From assembly GCA_002011125.2 (NCBI GenBank), contig MTMF02000009.1:960989-1024988 (forward strand): a DNA stretch of 64,000 nucleotides, given 5' to 3'. Below, one piece after another: positions 17,620-26,704 of this stretch. How positions within the stretch are numbered: the first letter of the stretch is position 1; every line of letters begins with the position of its first letter. A model generated the notes under the pieces. The model did not search any database. It saw only the letters and a list, made by a program, of their open reading frames with translations, and was not told the origin of the DNA. The stretch is from Candidatus Hydrothermarchaeum profundi (GTDB taxonomy: Archaea > Hydrothermarchaeota > Hydrothermarchaeia > Hydrothermarchaeales > Hydrothermarchaeaceae). A program made the position numbers and the translations under genes.

Positions 17620-18783
17620 TCACAAAAATTTTTTGGAAAACCGTTCTATCCTTTTCAGAGCGATACTTATATCCTCAAAAGAGGCGGCGTATGCGCATCT
17701 TATAAAACCTCTGCCGGCATCTCCAAAAACATCACCGGGTACAACAGCGACTTTCTCCTCTTTAAGAAGTTTCTCAGAAAATTCCACGGAGCTAAGCCCT
17801 GTTTTTTTAATGGACGGGAAGGCATAAAAGGCGCCTTTTGGTTCAAAGCATTCTAGGCCGATCTCATTTAACCTTTTAACTATTAACTTTCTACGCCTAT
17901 TGTATTCTCTAACCATCTCTATATAAGATCTCCTTCCTCTCCGCAAGGCCTCTATTGCAGCCATCTGGGACATTATAGGTGCGCATAATGCCGCATATTG
18001 GTGGATTTTCATCATGGCTTCTATTATTTTCTCGTTTCCACATGCATAACCAAGCCTCCACCCCGTCATTGCATACGCCTTAGAAAACCCGTTTAAATAA
18101 ATTACTTTATCTTTCATTCCATTTAGTGATGCAATAGAATAATGTTTCCCTGAGTAGGTGAGTTTATCGTAAACTTCATCAGAAATAACCAATAGATCAT
18201 GTTCATTGACGACATCTGCTATACCCTCTATCTCGCTTTTATCTAATATCGCGCCAGTAGGATTATTAGGATAGCTTAGTACAATAGCCTTAGTTTTAGG
18301 CGTAATTTTTTCTTCTATCTCCTCAGGTAGAACTTTGAAATCGTTTTCAACTTTTGTTGGAATAACCACAGGTCTACCGCCTGCGAATATTACACATGGT
18401 TTATATGCAACATAGCATGGCTCAGGTATAATTACTTCATCTCCTGGGTTGATAGTAGCTCTTATAGCGAGGTCAAAGGCTTCGCTGACTCCAACAGTAA
18501 CTAAAATGCTCGTTAAAGGGTCATAATTTATTCCGTAGTCGTTGTATATTGATCTAGATAGTTCTTCTCTCAGTTCAAGCATGCCGTAGTTAGAGGTATA
18601 CATAGTGTATCCTTTTTCTAAAGAATAAATGCATGCTTCTCTTATATGCCATGGCGTCACAAAATCCGGTTCTCCAACTCCGAGGGATATGATATCCTCC
18701 ATACCCATAACTAGCTCGAAGAACTTTCTTATACCAGACTTAGGGACACTTTTTACCCTATCTGAGATGATTGTCTCATCCAT
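17620..18783 (-). CDS. Class I/II aminotransferase (PLP-dependent)
   Basis: Cytosolic PLP enzyme of about 387 residues in the archaeal aspartate/aromatic aminotransferase group. ISLGVGEPDFVTP, SYPNNPTGA, ISDEVYDKL, the Schiff-base lysine in NGFSKAYAMTGWRLGY and the carboxylate-binding arginine in GFIRCAYA are in the expected order. ATG 18783 is chosen over ATG 18798 because a TATA-like box at 18805-18813 is centred 26 bases before it, so transcription would start at 18783 as a leaderless message. The exact amino donor cannot be told. The adjacent Lrp gene may regulate it. Confidence 0.88.
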   Translation of the reverse strand: MDETIISDRVKSVPKSGIRKFFELVMGMEDIISLGVGEPDFVTPWHIREACIYSLEKGYTMYTSNYGMLELREELSRSIYNDYGINYDPLTSILVTVGVSEAFDLAIRATINPGDEVIIPEPCYVAYKPCVIFAGGRPVVIPTKVENDFKVLPEEIEEKITPKTKAIVLSYPNNPTGAILDKSEIEGIADVVNEHDLLVISDEVYDKLTYSGKHYSIASLNGMKDKVIYLNGFSKAYAMTGWRLGYACGNEKIIEAMMKIHQYAALCAPIMSQMAAIEALRRGRRSYIEMVREYNRRRKLIVKRLNEIGLECFEPKGAFYAFPSIKKTGLSSVEFSEKLLKEEKVAVVPGDVFGDAGRGFIRCAYAASFEDISIALKRIERFSKKFL

Positions 18784-18804
18784 AAGATGCAACTGCATTC
18801 TAAT

Positions 18805-18813
18805 ATTTATAAA
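18805..18813 (-). promoter_or_regulatory. TATA box of the aminotransferase gene
   Basis: TTTATAAAT on the minus strand is centred 26 bases before ATG 18783, and decides that start over ATG 18798, which would be too close to the box. Confidence 0.5.
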
Positions 18814-18828
18814 AAGCTTTCTAGGATT

Positions 18829-19305
18829 TCAAGGACTAATTGCGAGTCTTTTGTGTTCTTCTCTATCAAAAAGTATGTCCCCATCCTCTTTATAGATGTT
18901 TAAAACAAAATGAGTAACGGTGCTTTGAACTCTCTCAAGAGGTGAAAGCTTTTCTTGTACAAAGGATGCTACTTCTTTCATATTTCTACCTTCTACAAGC
19001 ACTTCTAAATCGTATTCGCCTGAGACGAGGTACAGAGCTTTGACTTCAGGAAATCTCATAATCCTCTCTGCGACAGCGTCATAGCCTTTTTCTCTAACAG
19101 GACTGACTTTTACATCTATAAGGGCGTGAACAGACTCTCGGCCAGCTTTTTCCCAGTTTATCACAGTTTTGTATTTCCTGATAATTCCTTTCTTTTCATA
19201 TTCTTTGATTTGCTCTTTAACTTTTTTCTCCGAGATTCCTAGCATTGTTGCTAGCTCTTTGGCGGATATCCTAGCATTCTTTTCTAATATCTCAAGTAAT
19301 TCCAT
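18829..19305 (-). CDS. Lrp/AsnC family transcriptional regulator
   Basis: A DNA-binding regulator of about 158 residues. The N-terminal winged helix includes ILEKNARISAKELATMLG and the recognition segment SEKKVKEQIKEYEKKGII. The C-terminal RAM domain includes VLVEGRNMKEVASFVQEKLSPLE, which binds amino acids in this family. ATG 19305 is favoured over GTG 19314 because GAGGTG lies 6 bases upstream. It sits between a large secreted protein gene and an aminotransferase gene on the same strand. The aminotransferase is the most likely target. Confidence 0.9.
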   Translation of the reverse strand: MELLEILEKNARISAKELATMLGISEKKVKEQIKEYEKKGIIRKYKTVINWEKAGRESVHALIDVKVSPVREKGYDAVAERIMRFPEVKALYLVSGEYDLEVLVEGRNMKEVASFVQEKLSPLERVQSTVTHFVLNIYKEDGDILFDREEHKRLAISP

Positions 19306-19315
19306 AATTTCCACC

Positions 19316-22099
19316 TCATTCTTTTGATACAGGTTTAGTTATTGTTAAAGTTTTAAGTATTACTAGTATTATTATTATTGAGGAGATCATCGTAACTGCT
19401 GCCTGCTTTTTCGTTAGTTTAAGTTCTTTAGGTACTTCTTCTGGTTTTTCTATAACTTTCTTATTTACATTTATTCTAAGCTCGTTAGAAACCTTTATAT
19501 ATTCGTTACCCACCCGGTCCTTCCATTTTACTGTGGCTGGATCTAATGGGTAACTACCCTCATATAACCCCTTAATTCTGTACTTATTTATTACTTCTTC
19601 CCCAGGTTTCAGCTTTGCTACCTTAATCTCGGTAGACCCCTCTATTAATACGAAATTTACTGGGGTAAAGTCGGACAAAATAACCTCGAATGCAGTTGCT
19701 TCGCCTATATTCTTGGATTTCAAGGTAACGTTTACTTCATCTCCCTCGTATATGCTGGTATTACTTACCTCTTTTGTTATAGTGAGAATTGCTCCTTTTA
19801 CTTTAAATATTAGGGTTCCTTTTAGCTCGTTCCCATTGAAGGTTACCTTGTATGGAATCTCATACAAACCTGATCTCAGTCCTCTTAGCAAAAAGTATAT
19901 CTCCTCTTCTTCTTTTACATTTAAGCTTCCGTTCCATTCTATTATACCCGTATATACTTTCCAAGTACTATTCGCATACCGCATTGTAGCTTCTTCTCTA
20001 CCTTGCCAAGCAGTATCATTGGACGCTAGTTCTACGTTCCTAGGAAGCTCTATCTTTAATGATATATTTTCCAAGAAAGCAAATCCCTTATTTTTCAAGC
20101 GTATTATCCCTTCTCCATATTCCTCTACCTCGGTTTCATTAGAATAGTTTAATGTTATTTGGAGGTCTTTTTTTTCTATAGCTACAAACAATATAGGTGG
20201 AAGCGGTGGCGATACTACTAATTTTGTACTCGAATTCGTTATAAATTTTCTACCGAATAAGTCAAAGTATTCTGCGGTCGTGTTAATTTCGAAAACCGAT
20301 TTTTTTTCAACTTTTGGAGTTCTAATCGTATACTCATATATCACATTCGTAGGAGACCAGTTCCTACTACTTCCATCGGGGTAATACTGTGCTTTAAGCA
20401 CATCTATATAATGGTAGGTCTGACCTTTAATAATTCTAAACGGGATGGCTACTCTAGCTGTGATGTCATGTACCGAATCGCTTCCATTAGAGCTTAGTGT
20501 TATGTTAAAGTCTACTTCACAGTCCGATAAGACCTTAAGTTCTGAAGGCTGGGTAATATTCAACCCAGGATATAACCCATAGAATATCCCTCGAGATGAA
20601 AAATTTACGCCCTCGATTTTTTCGGTGCAATAACATGCACATTTGCTGTCATATTCTTTCCCAAATTCTAATGATGCAGGAGCAACATCTATATATCCAA
20701 TATCGGTTCTAAGCGTCAGGTTTCCATGTCGTATGACCTCCGCCGTATAATTATACAAAAGTCTCTCTTCTCCTGGAGATATCTCCCCCACCCATGAGGT
20801 CTTACCATGGGCTTTTAAGCCTTTGAGAATTTCTTTTACTTCCACCCCCCGTGCTACAGTATTCCCTATGTTTTTAATTTTAACACTCACGTTGGCTGTT
20901 CGATTGATCCAGACTTCTTTGGGAGAGTCTATTATAGTGTCGTACTCCCTTTTTTTCCACCATTTGTCTTCATTTATTTTCCAAGTGGTTTCGCCGTTTA
21001 CAGTACTTTTAATAGGGCTAATACTCCATTTTATGCCATTTATTTCTTTTTCAATAACTAGGAGGGGGGAAAATCTAATTGTGCTGTTTTCAGAAAAGCT
21101 TTCGTAAGAGTTACCAAAGCGGTCTTGGTAAGCTACTTTGCTGATTCCAGAACACATGATTGGGGTTTCTGAAGTCACATAATAAGTAAAGATTTTTCTT
21201 TGTCCTTCTAGTATATTGCCTGACCATTTATTGATACCTTGGACAACTTTTATCTGAGGCGGAAGGACATCCTCCCATCGAGCATTGTATGCATCTAGGT
21301 TGCCCGTGTTGTTTATCGTGATTGTTACTCCCACTCTTCTTCCGGGTCCGTCTAGCGAAGAGTTAGTTGTTTTTCTTTCAACCTCCAGTACAGCTGATTT
21401 TATTTCGATAGGTATAGCGTAAAACTCCGAGTGGTCTTGAACTCTTCCAAGCTGGATATTCTCATCATAATAGTCAAGCTTAAGGAATAGATTGTAGATA
21501 AAAGGTTTTCCTACGTCGGGGGTCTTTAATTTGTATTCAACTTTTATTGTGCTACCGGGGCATAAGTCATAGGCTCTGGCGTTGGTGTCTAAGATCTGAA
21601 AATCTCCAAATTCCGGTGTAAGAACTATATTCTTAGCTTCAAGTTCCCCCGTATTGTTTAAAGTTACTTTGAGAGTGAATATTTCGTTTGGATATGTGTA
21701 ATTCCTTTCTGTTTCTGTTATGACATCGCTTGCAAGAGTTAAATTCGCTCGATGAGGCGTGTAAATAGTTAAATTTGCTACGTTGCCTCCTGTATTATGA
21801 AGTTCTAAGAGAATATCTTCTCTCTTAATAATGTTGTCCTCTCCAACTTGGAGGGAAGTTTTGAGGTACTCACTAGAATGCTTTAATACTGATACCCTCA
21901 CAATACCTGGGGCTATAATTTTAGTCACAGTGACTTCAAAATCCTCTACCTTTATTGGTGTATTAATAGTTAAATTTCCTGTAGTATTTCTAGGACTCCA
22001 GCCTGGGAACTTGCCTTCTATTACTTCTGGGCATTTCGCACTTACCGTAGAAAAGGATAAAAAAAGTACAATTAATATTAGAACCTTATTGCTTGACAT
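19316..22099 (-). CDS. Large secreted, membrane-anchored repeat protein
   Basis: A cell-surface protein of 927 residues. It has a signal peptide (VLILIVLFLSFSTVSA), a long beta-rich exterior and one C-terminal membrane helix (AAVTMISSIIIILVILKTL) followed by a short basic tail. Repeats built around NNTGELEAKNI, NTGNLDAYNARWEDVLP, NIGNTVARGVEV and NIGEATAFEVIL recur at least six times, the pattern of CARDB/DUF11-type surface domains. Many N-x-S/T sites suggest glycosylation. A cysteine group CACYCTE lies mid-protein. It may be an S-layer-associated or adhesion protein, but this cannot be proven from sequence. Its stop lies just ahead of the Lrp start. Confidence 0.8.
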   Translation of the reverse strand: MSSNKVLILIVLFLSFSTVSAKCPEVIEGKFPGWSPRNTTGNLTINTPIKVEDFEVTVTKIIAPGIVRVSVLKHSSEYLKTSLQVGEDNIIKREDILLELHNTGGNVANLTIYTPHRANLTLASDVITETERNYTYPNEIFTLKVTLNNTGELEAKNIVLTPEFGDFQILDTNARAYDLCPGSTIKVEYKLKTPDVGKPFIYNLFLKLDYYDENIQLGRVQDHSEFYAIPIEIKSAVLEVERKTTNSSLDGPGRRVGVTITINNTGNLDAYNARWEDVLPPQIKVVQGINKWSGNILEGQRKIFTYYVTSETPIMCSGISKVAYQDRFGNSYESFSENSTIRFSPLLVIEKEINGIKWSISPIKSTVNGETTWKINEDKWWKKREYDTIIDSPKEVWINRTANVSVKIKNIGNTVARGVEVKEILKGLKAHGKTSWVGEISPGEERLLYNYTAEVIRHGNLTLRTDIGYIDVAPASLEFGKEYDSKCACYCTEKIEGVNFSSRGIFYGLYPGLNITQPSELKVLSDCEVDFNITLSSNGSDSVHDITARVAIPFRIIKGQTYHYIDVLKAQYYPDGSSRNWSPTNVIYEYTIRTPKVEKKSVFEINTTAEYFDLFGRKFITNSSTKLVVSPPLPPILFVAIEKKDLQITLNYSNETEVEEYGEGIIRLKNKGFAFLENISLKIELPRNVELASNDTAWQGREEATMRYANSTWKVYTGIIEWNGSLNVKEEEEIYFLLRGLRSGLYEIPYKVTFNGNELKGTLIFKVKGAILTITKEVSNTSIYEGDEVNVTLKSKNIGEATAFEVILSDFTPVNFVLIEGSTEIKVAKLKPGEEVINKYRIKGLYEGSYPLDPATVKWKDRVGNEYIKVSNELRINVNKKVIEKPEEVPKELKLTKKQAAVTMISSIIIILVILKTLTITKPVSKE

Positions 22100-22165
22100 C
22101 TGACTTCCTTCCTCACTAGTATTAATATAAGTTTTAAATATAAGCGTTACCTTTAAACAGAATTG

Positions 22166-22333
22166 ATGGATTTAATTAAACTCCTCGAAATAGCTGAAGA
22201 TAGGGAGCTGAATATAAACTTAATAGTTGAGGGTAATAAAATTTTTGAGGTTAGAGCTAAAGATAGGAATATAGACATAGAGATAGTAGACCCAGAGGCT
22301 TTTAAAAATATACTTAAGGAGCTGAGACGGTGA
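22166..22333 (+). CDS. Tiny alpha/beta protein, function unknown (pair member 1)
   Basis: A 55-residue frame starting MDLIKLLEIAEDREL, followed by two beta-like stretches (INLIVEGNKIFEVRA and IDIEIVD) and a closing helix FKNILKELRR. An AT-rich TATA-like TTTTAAATATAA centred 28 bases before the ATG indicates a leaderless message. The stop overlaps the GTG of the next small gene by 4 bases, which argues that it is translated. It resembles that neighbour in layout, so the two may be paralogs. Confidence 0.6.
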   Translation: MDLIKLLEIAEDRELNINLIVEGNKIFEVRAKDRNIDIEIVDPEAFKNILKELRR

Positions 22334-22515
22334 AAGAACTAAGTGAACTCATGGGATTGGCTAATGAATTGAAAAAAAGGAATTATACAGTTAATATATT
22401 TAATAATAAAAAGCTGATTTTAAGGATGGGGAAAGAAGCAAAGCCGGGTTTACTCTCTGCATTTGGACCTATTGAAATAAAAGACCTGCGAGCGATTTTA
22501 AGCCTCTTAGGATAA
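22330..22515 (+). CDS. Tiny alpha/beta protein, function unknown (pair member 2)
   Basis: A 61-residue protein starting at GTG 22330, overlapping the previous stop by 4 bases. It has an N-terminal helix ELSELMGLANELKKR, then strands YTVNIFNNKKLILRMG, a glycine-bearing linker and a closing IEIKDLRAILSLLG. The order of elements copies the preceding 55-residue protein. It ends 2 bases before the Taw2 gene, so it may be co-transcribed with tRNA modification. No family is recognised. Confidence 0.65.
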   Translation: MKELSELMGLANELKKRNYTVNIFNNKKLILRMGKEAKPGLLSAFGPIEIKDLRAILSLLG

Positions 22516-22517
22516 AG

Positions 22518-23537
22518 ATGTTGGCAGTTCGAGTTAAAAAAATAGATGCTGAACTTGCGCGCAGGATTCTCTCATCCGGGAGATGGATTGATAAGGGAAG
22601 GCTTATACAAGTTAAAAGTGATTACGTCGAGATACCTATACGGAACGTAAACCTTCCAAAATTTGGATTTAACTACGAGATCATAAAGCAGACAGACCCG
22701 GTTTTTAATTCTAAGGAGAAGCTAAACTTTAGGACATTAAAAGAGAAGCTAGTAAGAGAATTTGGGAAAAAAGCAGAGAATATTCGAGGTGGATGGGAGG
22801 TAATAGGTGACATCTTAATTATAGATTTACCAAAGGAGCTTGAGGACGAGAAATATTTAGTAGGAGAAAAATTGAGAAACTTATTCCCAAGAATCAATAG
22901 TGTAGTAATAAGGCGGGGTATCGTTGGGGACTATAGGAAACCTATGATTGAACTAATATCTGGGACAAAAACTAACACTATACACAAAGAGAACTATTGT
23001 TATTTTAAAATCGATGTTTCTAGAGTGATGTTCTGCGCAGGTAATATGGATGAAAGGAGGAGGATGGCTTTTATATCCAACTCTGATGAAGTTGTAGTGG
23101 ATATGTTTGCAGGAATCGGCCAATTCACAGTACCGATGGCAAAACATTCAAAGCCTAAGAAAATATATGCTATTGAAAAAAATCCTTCAGCTTTTGAGTT
23201 CTTAAAAGAAAACATTAGATTAAATAAACTAAATAATGTCGCCCCTATATTAGGGGACTGTAGATTAGTGTGTCCTCAGAATATAGCGGATAGGGTTATA
23301 ATGGGATATTTTTTTGATCCTCATGAGTATTTACCCACTGCGGTAAAGGCCTTGAGGGAGGGAGGGATTATTCACTACCATTTCTTATCAACAAAGGATA
23401 AGATAACTGATAAGTGGCGGCAAACGAAGGTTCATATAAAAAGACTTGGATCAAAGGTTTCTCTAAATGATAAAAGAATAGTAAAATCTTATGCTCCTAA
23501 AATATGGCATGTGGTCTTCGATTTAGAGGTGAAATAG
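22518..23537 (+). CDS. taw2: tRNA wybutosine-synthesis enzyme, TYW2/Taw2 type
   Basis: A SAM-dependent enzyme of 339 residues that acts on the modified guanosine at position 37 of tRNA-Phe. TYW2-type enzymes transfer the 3-amino-3-carboxypropyl group rather than a methyl. The SAM-binding motif VVDMFAGIGQFTVPMA and acidic YAIEKNP are clear. The segment DRVIMGYFFDPHEYLP ending GGIIHYH matches TYW2 rather than Trm5, where an NLP-type motif would be expected. Part of the Trm5-like N-terminal tRNA-binding region is also present. Trm5-type methylase activity remains an alternative. Confidence 0.8.
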   Translation: MLAVRVKKIDAELARRILSSGRWIDKGRLIQVKSDYVEIPIRNVNLPKFGFNYEIIKQTDPVFNSKEKLNFRTLKEKLVREFGKKAENIRGGWEVIGDILIIDLPKELEDEKYLVGEKLRNLFPRINSVVIRRGIVGDYRKPMIELISGTKTNTIHKENYCYFKIDVSRVMFCAGNMDERRRMAFISNSDEVVVDMFAGIGQFTVPMAKHSKPKKIYAIEKNPSAFEFLKENIRLNKLNNVAPILGDCRLVCPQNIADRVIMGYFFDPHEYLPTAVKALREGGIIHYHFLSTKDKITDKWRQTKVHIKRLGSKVSLNDKRIVKSYAPKIWHVVFDLEVK

Positions 23538-23551
23538 ACAATTAATCTATT

Positions 23552-23567
23552 GCGAAAATTATTTATG
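23552..23567 (+). promoter_or_regulatory. Promoter of the cytochrome operon
   Basis: GCGAAAAT resembles a BRE and TTATTTATG a TATA box. The expected start, about 23588, is just before GAGGAAGG and the ATG of the small membrane protein gene. Confidence 0.42.
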
Positions 23568-23599
23568 TTTTTTCAATCATACATTCTAGAGGAAGGACT

Positions 23600-23848
23600 A
23601 TGGTTTTTTTTATCGATGTTATAATGTGGCTCGTACTAGCTAGCTATATTTTCCTTGTTTTTATTTCATGGTATAATTTCAGAAGAGCAAAGTTAAAGAT
23701 AGTTCTATTCTTTGCCCTAGGTTTTTCAACCTTATTAGTGGCAAGGATATTGTACTCCACAATGGGATACCAGGAAGCCGAGGTATATATTACTCTTCTT
23801 GAATTCTGTGCTGCAGTATATTTCGTAGCTGGTATGCTCTCCGTATAA
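23600..23848 (+). CDS. Small three-helix membrane protein beside the cytochrome
   Basis: An 82-residue membrane protein with probable helices at about residues 4-24, 34-51 and 60-81, and a basic loop FRRAKLK between the first two. GAGGAAGG 23589-23596 precedes ATG 23600, and a BRE/TATA-like GCGAAAATTATTTATG is at 23552-23567. The multiheme cytochrome starts 11 bases after its stop, so they form one operon. Its layout resembles the 91-residue protein in front of the thioredoxin/CcmF genes at 61.5 kb. It may be a membrane partner of the cytochrome. Confidence 0.65.
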   Translation: MVFFIDVIMWLVLASYIFLVFISWYNFRRAKLKIVLFFALGFSTLLVARILYSTMGYQEAEVYITLLEFCAAVYFVAGMLSV

Positions 23849-23859
23849 GAGGGTTTATA

Positions 23860-25251
23860 ATGAGGTATTATTGGTTATTGGGTTTATTTTTGATCATAGG
23901 GATAGTTCATGCTCAGGAAGTTAGAGAACATCCAACCTTAAAAGAACTTGTGATTTTTTCTGAAAAAAAGATTCCATGGGACGGACTTGACTGTGGAGAC
24001 TGCCATTTTAATGCAACAAAAATGTCCGACTATGGCAGACCAGAATTTTATATTGATGTTGAAAAATACAAGAAAACAGACCATGGCAATAAGTCTGTTG
24101 GTAATACAACGTGTTATGACTGTCATTTGCTGACGTTGCCTGTGTATACCGCTAAAGGAAATGAGTATTTGAATTGGGCAGGTTTTTGTCCACCTCCTAA
24201 GATTATAGGTGGATATGGGAGCAACGATACATATCATACAGTGCCTTCTGAGGGATGTGTCAATAAAGACAAAGGATGTCATTGGACGAAAGAGATATTC
24301 TTTAGTAGTGAGCATTTCCTGCAGGATGATAGAATTAAATCCGAAAAATACTGGAATTCCTCTCATGAAGACTATCGGCCGTGGTATTGCGAGGGCTGTC
24401 ATGCCACTTGTGGGAGCTGTCATTGGGATGGGCCAGAACCCAAAGAAGAAGAGGAGTTTAAATTTGATTTCTTAGAAAATGTAGAGGCTCACAAGATAAG
24501 GAGAAATATTTCTAGCGAGATATGTGCTATATGTCACCATGGATATTATAACTTTACAGAAAACTTTCCAAAGGTATCTGTGTATGGGTCTCCGCAGTAT
24601 GAGGAGTTAAGTGTTAGTGTCCACAGTAAGATGGAATGTAAAGATTGCCATAGAAATATACATGGAGGGACTTATGAGACAGGGGCATATGGAAAAAGGA
24701 GGGGGCCAATAAGCTGTGGGACATGTCATACAGACGTAATAAAATCTCTGGAAGCCGGACCTCACATAAATGTAGCATGTGTCTCATGCCATTCTACTTG
24801 GCTACCTATATGGCAGGATCCAGAGTCGCTTACTTTAGAACCTATGGCTCTGTCATTTGGGCGCGTAGATGAACCACGCTCTTGGCCAACTCACGAGATT
24901 AGGAAGAAAGAGAACGTGAGGGAATGCAGTTATTGTCATGGTAATTCCACAACACAACAGAAATATCTTGAAATGAAAGAAGAAGCTATTGAGAAAATGA
25001 ATAAATCCCTTAACGATGTGATCGGTGCGAGGGCAGTATTAGTTACCGCAGTAAAACTCAAATTTCAAGATGCTAGAGCTGCATGGGCACATGTGTCATC
25101 AGATAGAGATGACTTAACTAGAGAAACTCTTGCTCTAGCTAAAGAAGCCAAAAAAACTGCAGACCTGATAAATTTTGTTAGTTTTATCGCATACCTCGCT
25201 ATAGTGCTTGCTATAATTGGTTTAATACTTGTAATTTGGCCATATGATTAG
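23860..25251 (+). CDS. Multiheme c-type cytochrome, nine CXXCH motifs
   Basis: A membrane-anchored extracytoplasmic cytochrome of 463 residues. A signal peptide (about residues 1-19) is followed by nine CXXCH heme sites beginning at C45, C85, C177, C184, C222, C260, C286, C307 and C356. There is also an unusual C133-x6-C140-H that could be a tenth, non-canonical site. C177 and C184 sites are only three residues apart. A coiled helical region follows, and residues about 437-459 form a C-terminal membrane helix. Such proteins carry electrons across the cell envelope in Fe(III)-reducing and methane- or alkane-oxidising archaea. The exact partner is unknown. Confidence 0.92.
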   Translation: MRYYWLLGLFLIIGIVHAQEVREHPTLKELVIFSEKKIPWDGLDCGDCHFNATKMSDYGRPEFYIDVEKYKKTDHGNKSVGNTTCYDCHLLTLPVYTAKGNEYLNWAGFCPPPKIIGGYGSNDTYHTVPSEGCVNKDKGCHWTKEIFFSSEHFLQDDRIKSEKYWNSSHEDYRPWYCEGCHATCGSCHWDGPEPKEEEEFKFDFLENVEAHKIRRNISSEICAICHHGYYNFTENFPKVSVYGSPQYEELSVSVHSKMECKDCHRNIHGGTYETGAYGKRRGPISCGTCHTDVIKSLEAGPHINVACVSCHSTWLPIWQDPESLTLEPMALSFGRVDEPRSWPTHEIRKKENVRECSYCHGNSTTQQKYLEMKEEAIEKMNKSLNDVIGARAVLVTAVKLKFQDARAAWAHVSSDRDDLTRETLALAKEAKKTADLINFVSFIAYLAIVLAIIGLILVIWPYD

Positions 25252-25252
25252 G

Positions 25253-26704
25253 CTACTTCCACTTGAAAGCCTCAGTGATCTTTTCTTCTACGCTTTTTCT
25301 AGGAGTTCCACTTAATACGCTTTCATACTTGGTGAATGGAAGTCTTATTTCTATTCCTCTATCCGATATAATGTATTCTCTTATTTCTTTATCATGGTCG
25401 CTATTTCTCATGCGAAGGACTGATATTGCCTTCTTTATTCCTGATTCGATTTCGACGTATCGCATGAGTATTGTGGTATCCATCATGAAGGGTGCTCTAG
25501 AGTCAAGCATAAGTGATCCCGCTATCTCGCGGGTTTCATTAGTCAAAATCGAGGTGATGCCTTTTGTTTTGAATAGTGTTATCAAAGAGTTTACATATCT
25601 TGAAAATGAGGGAGTATCTCCGAAAGCCATTTGTATTCCGTTTATAGAGTCTATTACTAATCTCTTAGCTCCTATTTCTTTGATTGTTTTTTCAATTTTG
25701 GTGTAAAGTTCATCCATGTTCACTTCAGGTGGAAGGGTGTATATAATCCTCAGTAGATTCTTCTCAGAAAAAGACTTGAGGTCCCATCCAAATCCTTCTG
25801 CGCGAGCATATATTTCATCAGGCCTTTCATCGAAGGTTATTATAATACCCGGCTCTTTATTTTTAGCTCCTTCTACTATAAAGTGAGTGCATAAGACCGA
25901 TTTTCCAACCCCCGGAGGTCCATGAACTACAGTTGAACTCCCTCTCAGTAGTCCTCCAAGAATCATATCATCTAGCCCTTTTATTCCTGTAGAACATCTT
26001 CCTTTTTCTATCGCTTCTGGTTTCTCTCTAGCCCTTATTCTTGGGAAGACTACGATACCCTCCTCAGTTATTTCGAATGAATGTTTACCTGACAGATATT
26101 TCTGGCCTCTCATCTTTTTCACGGTTAAGTACCTCTGAGTTTTAAGCATATCCGCTTCTTCAGATAGGTAAATAATGCCATCGACCATATAGGACACCAA
26201 ACTCTTAGGAAGGTCCTCTGGAGTGAATTCTCCTGTGACTAGTACCAGCGCGTTCCATCCCTTCATTTCAGTGAACAAGTTATAAAAGAACTCTCTTCTC
26301 TTTGCTTCATCGAATCTGTATCCGAGAGTTGTAACAGGGTCTATCACAACCCTGTTGGGCTTAACTGTCTCAATTTTCTCTCTTATAGAGTCTATTATCT
26401 CTTCAGGAGTATCCTTTAGAGAAAGTTTGCTGATATCTAAATAGTGGATCTTTCTTTCTTCATAAAGGTCTGGGTTATAGAAGGTGAACTGTGACATGAA
26501 GTTATTTATCATAGCGATAGGCTCTCCAACAGCCGGCATCAAAAGACAGACTTCATCCTTATATTTAGCTGCATTGAAAATGCTTTGGACTACAAAGGTA
26601 GTTTTTCCAGTACCGGCAATTCCACCCACCAATACTACGGAAGGCCTCGTAAATCCACCACCGAGAATTTCATCTAAACCGGCTATGCCGGTGGTGACTA
26701 ACAT
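25253..26704 (-). CDS. Double KaiC-like (RAD55-type) ATPase
   Basis: A cytosolic protein of 483 residues made of two RecA/KaiC-type ATPase domains. The first has Walker A GIAGTGKTT (about residue 28) and Walker B NRVVIDPVT. The second has GPPGVGKSV (about residue 256) and KRLVIDSIN. It resembles archaeal KaiC-family proteins rather than RadA, which has one domain. These are usually regulatory or signalling ATPases, and circadian function should not be assumed. GGAGG 8 bases before ATG is a strong start site. The upstream 149-residue gene abuts it with no gap. Confidence 0.86.
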   Translation of the reverse strand: MLVTTGIAGLDEILGGGFTRPSVVLVGGIAGTGKTTFVVQSIFNAAKYKDEVCLLMPAVGEPIAMINNFMSQFTFYNPDLYEERKIHYLDISKLSLKDTPEEIIDSIREKIETVKPNRVVIDPVTTLGYRFDEAKRREFFYNLFTEMKGWNALVLVTGEFTPEDLPKSLVSYMVDGIIYLSEEADMLKTQRYLTVKKMRGQKYLSGKHSFEITEEGIVVFPRIRAREKPEAIEKGRCSTGIKGLDDMILGGLLRGSSTVVHGPPGVGKSVLCTHFIVEGAKNKEPGIIITFDERPDEIYARAEGFGWDLKSFSEKNLLRIIYTLPPEVNMDELYTKIEKTIKEIGAKRLVIDSINGIQMAFGDTPSFSRYVNSLITLFKTKGITSILTNETREIAGSLMLDSRAPFMMDTTILMRYVEIESGIKKAISVLRMRNSDHDKEIREYIISDRGIEIRLPFTKYESVLSGTPRKSVEEKITEAFKWK

